18,400 nucleotides of DNA from an uncultured Collinsella sp. GTDB lineage: Bacteria > Actinomycetota > Coriobacteriia > Coriobacteriales > Coriobacteriaceae. The stretch spans positions 1 through 18,400 of the forward strand of contig UQSK01000036.1 in NCBI GenBank assembly GCA_900543605.1, in the 5' to 3' direction. The position numbers and the translations under genes were made by a program. Below, one piece after another: positions 13,141 through 18,400 of this stretch. Each line of letters opens with the position of its first letter. Position 1 is the stretch's first letter. The notes beneath the pieces were generated by a model, which was not told where the DNA came from, did no database searches, and saw nothing but the letters and a program-made list of their open reading frames with translations.

Positions 13141-14594
13141 CGTGCAACCGCCTTCTCAACGCAAGCGACGAGCGTCGATGCCGCCGTCTCGATATCGCGG
13201 TCGCCCACGAGCGTGCGTACATCAAACAGAATGCGGTCGTGCGAGGCGCGCGTGACGACCGGCGTATCGAAGTCTTGGACGAGAGAGCGCTTGAGCGCGT
13301 CGACGGACAGGCGCCCGTCGACCGGGCAGATGGCAACGCACATCGTGGGCAGCTCCACGGTAGGCAGCGAGCCGCCACCGGGAGTCGACGACTCCTCGAC
13401 GATTTCCACCTGCACGGCACACGGGCAGCCAGCCTTATCGAGGCCCGCCACCATCAGCTCGCGCAGCTTGCGTGCGCGGCGCTCCAGATGAGCCTGCGGA
13501 AGCGTGAGCATGTTGAGCACCGGCACCTCGCGATGGGCCACATCCGCCCCATCCATGTAAATGCGCAGCGTAGCCTCGAGAGCCGCCAGTGCGAGCTTTC
13601 CCGGACGCAGGGCGCGCATAAGCGGATGCGACCCACAGGCCTGCACCAGATCGCGGCGACCCATGATAATGCCCGCCTGCGCGGCACCGAGCAGCTTATC
13701 GCCCGAGCACGACACCAGATCGAGCCCTGCCGAAACCGAAGCCGGCGTGGTTTCTTCGCCGCCGCGCACCAAGATGTCGTCGGGCAACAGCGCGCCCGAG
13801 CCCTGATCCTCGTAGAACAGCAGGTCATGCTTGTGAGCAAGCGCCGCAAGCTCCCGAGAACCCAACTCCTCGTGAAAGCCCTCGATGCGATAGTTGGAAG
13901 GATGGACCTTAAGGATCATCGCCGTGTCGGGCGTGATGGCGCGCTCGTAGTCGCCCAAATGCGTGCGGTTGGTGGCTCCGACCTCGACGAGCTTGGCGCC
14001 CGAAGCCGCCATGACATCGGGGATACGGAAGCTGCCGCCGATCTCGACAAGCTCGCCGCGACTGACGATGACTTCCTTGCCCGCGGCGTGAGTCGCCAGC
14101 ACCAGCAGCACAGCGGCGGCGTTGTTGTTGACCACGAGCGCGTCCTCGGCACCGGTGAGTGAGCGGATCAGCTGCGCGGCGTGCTCCTTGCGCGACCCGC
14201 GCGAACAAGTGTCCACACTGTACTCGAGCGTGCTGTAGCCGCGTGCAACCTCGGCCACGGCCTTGGCGGCCGACTCCGCGAGCGGGGCGCGACCCAAGTT
14301 GGTATGGATGACCACACCCGTAGCGTTGACGGCAGGGCGCAGGCTCGGCAGCGCGGAGCGGTGCGCACGCCACTCGATGGCCGAAGCAAGGTCGCGCTTA
14401 GAGCGCGGGGTGGCGCCGGCGCGAATGGCGGCGCGCTCCTCGTCGAGCACGGCCGTGACGGCGGCATGCACCACCGCGTCGCAGGTCTCCCCTGTCGCCT
14501 TCACCACCGGCCACTCGGCAAGCAGCTCGTTGACGGAAGGGATGGCGCGCAGGCGGGCGCGCACCTCATCGGACATGTTCTGGCTATCGCTCAT
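13137..14594 (-). CDS. selA: SelA, L-seryl-tRNA(Sec) selenium transferase
   Basis: SelA is a PLP enzyme, decameric in E. coli, that converts seryl-tRNA(Sec) to selenocysteinyl-tRNA(Sec) using selenophosphate. The 485-residue protein shows the family features: an N-terminal tRNA-binding helical part with IPSVNELL, then NATGVVIHTNLGRAPL (90-105), RGSRKEH, VVNNNAAAVLL, and the PLP lysine Lys300 in SCSGDKLLGAAQAG. The family usually has GGPQAG after the lysine; here it is GAAQAG. ATG at 14594 is preceded by AAAGG at 6 bases. It begins 76 bases after the Mo oxidoreductase stop and overlaps selB by four bases. Selenophosphate synthetase (selD), which supplies its substrate, is not in the window. 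Confidence 0.96.
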   Translation of the reverse strand: MSDSQNMSDEVRARLRAIPSVNELLAEWPVVKATGETCDAVVHAAVTAVLDEERAAIRAGATPRSKRDLASAIEWRAHRSALPSLRPAVNATGVVIHTNLGRAPLAESAAKAVAEVARGYSTLEYSVDTCSRGSRKEHAAQLIRSLTGAEDALVVNNNAAAVLLVLATHAAGKEVIVSRGELVEIGGSFRIPDVMAASGAKLVEVGATNRTHLGDYERAITPDTAMILKVHPSNYRIEGFHEELGSRELAALAHKHDLLFYEDQGSGALLPDDILVRGGEETTPASVSAGLDLVSCSGDKLLGAAQAGIIMGRRDLVQACGSHPLMRALRPGKLALAALEATLRIYMDGADVAHREVPVLNMLTLPQAHLERRARKLRELMVAGLDKAGCPCAVQVEIVEESSTPGGGSLPTVELPTMCVAICPVDGRLSVDALKRSLVQDFDTPVVTRASHDRILFDVRTLVGDRDIETAASTLVACVEKAVAR

Positions 14595-14670
14595 GTGCGG
14601 CCTTTCAAAACCAAAGGTGAATCAATCGTTCGAATGTCAAACTATCAGCCAATTCGATCAGCTGAGTCAA

Positions 14671-16788
14671 TTACTCGCTATTATCCTCGCGTGCCGCGAT
14701 CTTTTCCACGCGAACGGCATTTTCCTGGGTGAGCGCAGCGCCCGTCAACGGGTCCCAACGCAACGGCGTATGGTCGAGCGGGCCCACGCCCAAGGCTTGA
14801 GCGCCACCGGCATCGGCGCCAAACGAACGCCCGCCGGGAGCGGCCGAGGTGAAGATGCATGCCGGATGCAGATAGGGCGTCGTCTCCACGCGCACGCGGT
14901 CCCGGCCCATGTCGCTCACGAGTTCGACGATCTCGCCGTCGGCGATGCCCATGTGCGCAGCAGCATCGGCATTCATCTGCACGGCATCCAGGTCCGACCC
15001 AACCTCGGCGGCACCTTGGGCCGCGAGCCTGCGCGAGGTATGCGACTCAAAGGGACGGTTGCCGCTAATGAGGCGAAACATCCCCGGGCCAGGCTCCACC
15101 ATGGGAGCGATCCAGTTGGGTACACAACCCAGGCCGGCTCGTTCCCATACGTCGCTTGCCAGCGCAATTTTGCCGCCATCCAGGGGAATCGCCGGCTCAC
15201 CCGTGCGCGACGGCAGCGGCACGCCCGTATCGGCCCAACCGCGTTCCTTGAGCTCGTCCAGATCGATCCCAAAGGGCGCCACCTGGGCAGCCGCAAGGTC
15301 GTCCGGCGTAAAGTCGAAGTACTCGCCTACGCCGCAGGCCGCAGCCAACCCGGCAAAGATCTCCCGACCGGGACGCGTGTCGTTATGCAACACGGGCAGC
15401 ACGGCGTTGCGGTAGAACAGGCGCGCATCGTTGGCACCTGTCACCGTTCCCACGCCACGGTCGGCCTCCAGATACGTCACGTCGGGCAGCACGAAGTCAG
15501 AAGCACGCGCCGTCTCGGACCAGCGAATATCAATCGTCACAAGCAAGTCGAGCCGCTGCAAAATACTCAACCAAGCCTGTGCATTGCCATAGCCCGCACC
15601 GGGGTTACTGGCATAGACGATGAGCCCACGCAAATCGCCGGCAAGAATCGACTGACCGATGGTCGTGCACAGGCCGCGCACCGGATCGACCAGTGGATAG
15701 CGCTCGGACCCCAGCTTGGGCCCACGCGGCACCGGCGGCGTCGCGAAACGCACAGGATCCAAGTCGCCCAGCGCAAGCGGTGTAGGTGGATTGAGCGCGC
15801 CGCCCACATGCCCGATACAGCCCAGCAGCACATCGACCAGACAAATCGCGCGCGCAGTCTGGGTGCTATTGGCATACGCGATACCGATGCCGCCATGAAA
15901 GCCCGCATCCACCACAGCGGCGGGCACGGCGGCAGCCAAATCACGCGCAGTCGCACGGATATCGTCCGCCGGCACGTCGCACATCGACTCGGCCCACTCG
16001 GGCGTCCAAGCACGGGCCGCCAGCGCCAGCTCGTCAAAACCCGTGGTATAGCGGGCAACGAACTCGTTGTCGTACAAGTCCTCGGCAATGAGCACATGCG
16101 CAATGCCCAGCAACAAGGCCAAGTCACAGCCCGGGCGCACGCGGAGCCAGCGATCGGCAAGCGCGGCGGAGCCGCTGCGCCGGGGGTCGACCACGATGAT
16201 CTTCGCCCCGCGCCGGCGTGCATCGTTGAGCGCATCGACAGCCCCCATCGTCGACGAATCGACGATGGAACGCCCCAGATACATGATGCAATCGGTATGC
16301 GCCAGGTCGGAGGCGGGACTATAGCCCAGGCTGTGTTCCCAACCGGTAAGTCGGCTTACCTCGCAGGCGCCATCGGCACCGTATACGTTGGGCGAGCCCA
16401 GCGCATGCATAAAACAATACGCCCAGTAGCGGTCGAACGAGGGCACGCCGAGCGTCATGCCCAGCGCACGAGGCCCGCACTCGTCAACAATCCCCAAAAG
16501 ACGCTCGGCAATCTGAGCAAACGCCTCGTCCCAGGTAATCGCATCAAACCCCGAGCCATCCCGGCGGCGTCGCATGGGGTGCACAATGCGGTCGCGCTCG
16601 TCAAACGGCATTGCCAGGCGATGCCGTCCGCGGGCGCAGAGGGCACGCGCCGCGCACGGATGCCCCGGCACCGGCAACTCGGCCACCACACGACCATCCT
16701 CAACGCGTGCCGCAAAGGCGCAATCGGCATAGCATCCCCCGCATGTGGTCACCACAGCGCGACCGTCACGCTCCACAGCAGATGCCAT
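14671..16788 (-). CDS. Cytoplasmic molybdopterin oxidoreductase, DMSO reductase superfamily, substrate unknown
   Basis: This 705-residue protein has the N-terminal [4Fe-4S] site Cys16, Cys19, Cys23 and Cys51 (CGGCYADC, LCARG). The molybdopterin domains follow: GAKIIVVDPRRS, the middle NPGAGYGNAQ region and a C-terminal MGD-binding barrel (LISGNRPFESHTSRR, ending near NAVRVEKI). The likely Mo ligand is Cys142 in YGADGACEVSR; there is no in-frame UGA, so it is not a selenoprotein. This resembles the thiosulfate/polysulfide reductase and related CISM enzymes more than FdhF, whose ligand region contains (C/U)HGPS. It has no Tat signal and no adjacent iron-sulfur or membrane subunit, so its redox partner is unknown. 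ATG at 16788 has AAGGGG 8 bases upstream and is preferred over GTG at 16806. MobA in the same locus would supply the cofactor. Confidence 0.85.
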   Translation of the reverse strand: MASAVERDGRAVVTTCGGCYADCAFAARVEDGRVVAELPVPGHPCAARALCARGRHRLAMPFDERDRIVHPMRRRRDGSGFDAITWDEAFAQIAERLLGIVDECGPRALGMTLGVPSFDRYWAYCFMHALGSPNVYGADGACEVSRLTGWEHSLGYSPASDLAHTDCIMYLGRSIVDSSTMGAVDALNDARRRGAKIIVVDPRRSGSAALADRWLRVRPGCDLALLLGIAHVLIAEDLYDNEFVARYTTGFDELALAARAWTPEWAESMCDVPADDIRATARDLAAAVPAAVVDAGFHGGIGIAYANSTQTARAICLVDVLLGCIGHVGGALNPPTPLALGDLDPVRFATPPVPRGPKLGSERYPLVDPVRGLCTTIGQSILAGDLRGLIVYASNPGAGYGNAQAWLSILQRLDLLVTIDIRWSETARASDFVLPDVTYLEADRGVGTVTGANDARLFYRNAVLPVLHNDTRPGREIFAGLAAACGVGEYFDFTPDDLAAAQVAPFGIDLDELKERGWADTGVPLPSRTGEPAIPLDGGKIALASDVWERAGLGCVPNWIAPMVEPGPGMFRLISGNRPFESHTSRRLAAQGAAEVGSDLDAVQMNADAAAHMGIADGEIVELVSDMGRDRVRVETTPYLHPACIFTSAAPGGRSFGADAGGAQALGVGPLDHTPLRWDPLTGAALTQENAVRVEKIAAREDNSE

Positions 16789-16852
16789 CTCGATTACCCC
16801 TTTCACAGGTCAAACACAACAGGCCAGCAGCACGCCAACGAGCCCCAGACCC

Positions 16853-16888
16853 AAAAAGCCTCCCGCACGGCAACGCCCCGCGGGAGGC
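16853..16888 (-). terminator. Intrinsic terminator of the formate channel gene
   Basis: On the minus strand GCCTCCCGC (16888-16880) pairs perfectly with GCGGGAGGC (16866-16858) across a 13-base loop and is followed by TTTTTGGG. It starts 22 bases after the stop codon. It suggests that the Mo oxidoreductase gene downstream has its own promoter or depends on readthrough. Confidence 0.9.
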
Positions 16889-16910
16889 CCAACGTCAAAC
16901 AGACGGTACC

Positions 16911-17750
16911 TTACGCCTCGGACTTCTTGGCGTAGACAAACCAGTAGCCGAGCGCGATCAGAACCGCGCCGCCCACGATGTTGCCCAGCGTGGCGGCGGA
17001 TAGATTAAACGCAATACCCGCGACGTTGAGTGCATCGGCGCCGGCGACCTTGGCACCATAGCCGCACGCGTGCATCACGGCACCCATGGGCAAAAAGTAC
17101 ATGTTGGCAACGCAGTGCTCAAAACCGCAGGCCACAAAGGCGGCGATGGGCAGCAGAATGCCCACGACCTTATCGACCACGGTCTTGCCGGCGGTACCGA
17201 TCCACACGGCCAGGCACACAAAGATGTTGCACAGGATACCGCGGAAGGAGATCGTCACCCAGTCGATCGTCACCTTGCCGGCGGCGACGCTCACCATGGA
17301 ATTGGCGACCGCCTCGCCGTTGAGCTTATAGATGCCGGCCATGTACACCAAAAAGACGATGAACAGGGCACCGACAAAATTGCCGACCCACACGACGACC
17401 CAGGCCTTGAGCATCTGAGCCAGGGTGATCTTTTTGCTCTTGAACGCGCAGACCATAAGCGAATTGCCGGTAAACAGCTCGGCGCCGCACACCAGCACCA
17501 GCACCAGGCCCAGGCAAAAGCACAGGCCGCCCACGACGCGCTGGGCACCCCAGCCCAGCGTGCCGTCGCTCAAAAACACCGTAAAGAACAGGCCGCCGAA
17601 GGCGATAAACGCGCCGGCGAACATTGCCAACAGAAAGGCCTTAGCGACCGGCAGGTTAGCCTTGGTCACGCCGGCGGCCTCGGTCTTGGCCTCGATCGCG
17701 GCGGGCGCCAGGCAATCGGGAGCGGGGCACTCCACCTTGGAATCTGCCAT
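16911..17750 (-). CDS. Formate/nitrite transporter family channel, probably formate (FocA/FdhC type)
   Basis: This is a pentameric inner-membrane channel moving formate or a related monovalent anion. The 279-residue protein has six hydrophobic segments at about 35-60, 70-98, 113-140, 165-186, 195-216 and 247-274. The family signatures are clear: ELFTGN (91-96), with Thr94 matching FocA Thr91, and GFEHCVANMYFLP, with His212 matching the pore His209 of E. coli FocA. Start: ATG at 17750 (MADSKVEC); the frame also extends to a TTG at 17783, less likely. The first 30 residues form a hydrophilic Cys- and Ala-containing tail. It follows hycI by 39 bases, presumably in the same operon, and ends in a strong terminator. 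The neighbours argue for formate over nitrite. Confidence 0.92.
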   Translation of the reverse strand: MADSKVECPAPDCLAPAAIEAKTEAAGVTKANLPVAKAFLLAMFAGAFIAFGGLFFTVFLSDGTLGWGAQRVVGGLCFCLGLVLVLVCGAELFTGNSLMVCAFKSKKITLAQMLKAWVVVWVGNFVGALFIVFLVYMAGIYKLNGEAVANSMVSVAAGKVTIDWVTISFRGILCNIFVCLAVWIGTAGKTVVDKVVGILLPIAAFVACGFEHCVANMYFLPMGAVMHACGYGAKVAGADALNVAGIAFNLSAATLGNIVGGAVLIALGYWFVYAKKSEA

Positions 17751-17789
17751 GTCAATCACTTCTTTCCTATTCAGCAAGGGCAAACGCTA

Positions 17790-18293
17790 CTACAGCTCCT
17801 GCCCCAAGCGGACAAAGTGGGAAAAGTCGTTGGCGGCCACGGCGTCGTACACGGCGTCGACGGCCTCAAAGACCTCCGGGGACATGGGGTTATAGAACTC
17901 CGTATCGCCCGGCTGAATCCCTATGAAGACGATATCTTCGCACGATTGCTCGATTTCCTCGATCAGAATCGACAAAGGGAGCGAATGCGTGGTGAACATC
18001 GACTTGCGGGCCACGTCACGTTTGTCGAGCAAGCGGATGGCGCCGACGGGCAGCGCCATGTCGGCGGCATCGACCAAAACCAAACGCGGCGGACGTTCAC
18101 GCTTAACCTCGATGATGTCGTCCTCGGGCGTTTGCCCGCCGTCGATGGTGTACCAACCGGCGATGGGCGCGTCCTCCATCTTTTTGGAGAGCACGGGGCC
18201 GGCGGCATCGTCGGCACGCAGCACGCTTCCCGCCGTGAGCACGATACCCGCAAACGGGGCGCCGTTCACACGTCCATCCACAACGCGATCCAT
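17790..18293 (-). CDS. hycI: HycI-type [NiFe]-hydrogenase maturation protease
   Basis: HycI clips the C-terminal tail of the large subunit of hydrogenase 3 once nickel has been inserted. The 167-residue protein carries the three expected acidic/His positions: LRADDAAGP (Asp28/29), VLVDAADMAL (Asp75, Asp78) and TTHSLPL (His103), plus the family's IDGGQTPEDDI and FIGIQPG segments. The usual GNxLxxDDG begins GSVLRADDA here. Length is close to E. coli HycI (156). ATG at 18293 has GGGAAGG 8 bases upstream and overlaps the TAA of the gene before it (TAATG). The frame stays open into the adapter sequence at the contig end, giving a false N-terminus that must not be annotated. Its presence implies a hydrogenase 3/formate hydrogenlyase operon beyond the right edge. 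Confidence 0.92.
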   Translation of the reverse strand: MDRVVDGRVNGAPFAGIVLTAGSVLRADDAAGPVLSKKMEDAPIAGWYTIDGGQTPEDDIIEVKRERPPRLVLVDAADMALPVGAIRLLDKRDVARKSMFTTHSLPLSILIEEIEQSCEDIVFIGIQPGDTEFYNPMSPEVFEAVDAVYDAVAANDFSHFVRLGQEL

Positions 18294-18351
18294 TACTGCA
18301 ACCTTCCCGTCAGATACACGCCCGAAACATCGCGCACGCGCTCCACCAAAT
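18293..18351 (-). CDS. 3' end of an unidentified gene upstream of hycI (partial)
   Basis: The frame ending in the TAA at 18295-18293 reads LVERVRDVSGVYLTGRLQ and overlaps the hycI ATG by one base (TAATG), the typical junction of coupled operon genes. Only about 18 codons remain before the adapter begins, too few to identify the product. A subunit or accessory protein of a formate hydrogenlyase is a guess from context. Confidence 0.45.
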
Positions 18352-18400
18352 CTGTCTCTTATACACATCTCCGAGCCCACGAGACGCGTAGTAATCTCGT
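18352..18400. other. Illumina Nextera adapter read-through (not biological)
   Basis: Bases 18352-18370 are the Nextera transposon end CTGTCTCTTATACACATCT. Bases 18371-18385 are the read-2 adapter continuation CCGAGCCCACGAGAC. Bases 18386-18393 are an eight-base sample index (GCGTAGTA). Bases 18394-18400 begin the P7 flow-cell sequence (ATCTCGT). Read on the minus strand it encodes the familiar artefact peptide GSEMCIRD. Genuine genomic sequence ends at 18351. Confidence 0.98.

Noticed and set aside
14595..14670. TTGACA upstream of selA as a promoter -35
   Set aside because: A TTGACA is present on the minus strand, but no -10-like hexamer follows at 16-18 bases.
14671..16788. Idea that the Mo oxidoreductase is the selenocysteine formate dehydrogenase
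   Set aside because: No in-frame UGA exists, the predicted Mo ligand is Cys142, and the FdhF-type (U/C)HGPS ligand motif is missing.
14263..16935. Very long plus-strand open frames opposite selA and the Mo oxidoreductase (also 4266-6539, 2442-3800, 8101-9486)
   Set aside because: They lie fully antisense to well-identified genes, translate to low-complexity Arg/His/Gly-rich or Leu/Val/Asp-rich protein without any family motif, and arise because high-GC codon use leaves few stops on the opposite strand.
17751..17783. TTG start of the formate channel giving MPLLNRKEVID
   Set aside because: The ATG at 17750 is the stronger start codon; the extension has no conserved content and overlaps the likely ribosome-binding region.
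18294..18380. N-terminal extension of hycI to the contig end
   Set aside because: It begins in adapter sequence, and the true ATG at 18293 has a good ribosome-binding site and HycI homology directly after it.

Overview
The window is a GC-rich bacterial contig fragment in which every convincing gene lies on the minus strand. The gene content (tig-clpP-clpX, a fused-subunit molybdenum hydroxylase, a C. symbiosum-type glutamate dehydrogenase, a full selA-selB-selC set next to formate and hydrogenase genes) and the high GC fit an anaerobic gut actinobacterium of the class Coriobacteriia, most likely Collinsella or a close relative. That assignment is inference from gene content and composition; no 16S gene is present.

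Reading in the direction of transcription (right to left), the right edge begins with 49 bases of Illumina Nextera adapter (18352-18400), so genuine sequence ends at 18351. Then come the last codons of an unidentified gene, a HycI-type hydrogenase maturation protease, a FocA/FdhC-type formate channel closed by an intrinsic terminator, an orphan cytoplasmic molybdopterin oxidoreductase of the DMSO reductase superfamily, selA, selB, the selenocysteine tRNA (selC), mobA and a DUF3343 (putative Se/S carrier) protein with a cysteine-rich N-terminus. Together these form a formate/hydrogen, molybdenum cofactor and selenocysteine locus. The natural client, a selenocysteine formate dehydrogenase of a formate hydrogenlyase, is expected just beyond the right edge but is not in the window; neither is selD.

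The central part holds a monocistronic glutamate dehydrogenase with a strong terminator, then a two-gene molybdenum hydroxylase operon of the xanthine dehydrogenase family (an FAD subunit, then a fusion of the [2Fe-2S] subunit to the Mo subunit). The left part holds tRNA-Leu(UAG), trigger factor (tig), clpP and clpX: the usual chaperone-protease cluster that handles nascent chains and then degrades proteins.

The most unusual structural signal is a set of short intergenic hairpins at the 3' ends of minus-strand transcription units (about 137-227, 4039-4121, 8026-8056, 9685-9721, perhaps 4137-4172). Their stem sequences are unrelated to one another, but their cores share a GGGAC(A/G)G motif. 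One is doubled into a perfect 38-bp inverted repeat. They look like REP/REPIN-type elements. A separate long inverted repeat lies between selB and selC. The tRNA-Sec is also unusual, with C33 instead of U33 and an apparent mismatch at the eighth acceptor position.
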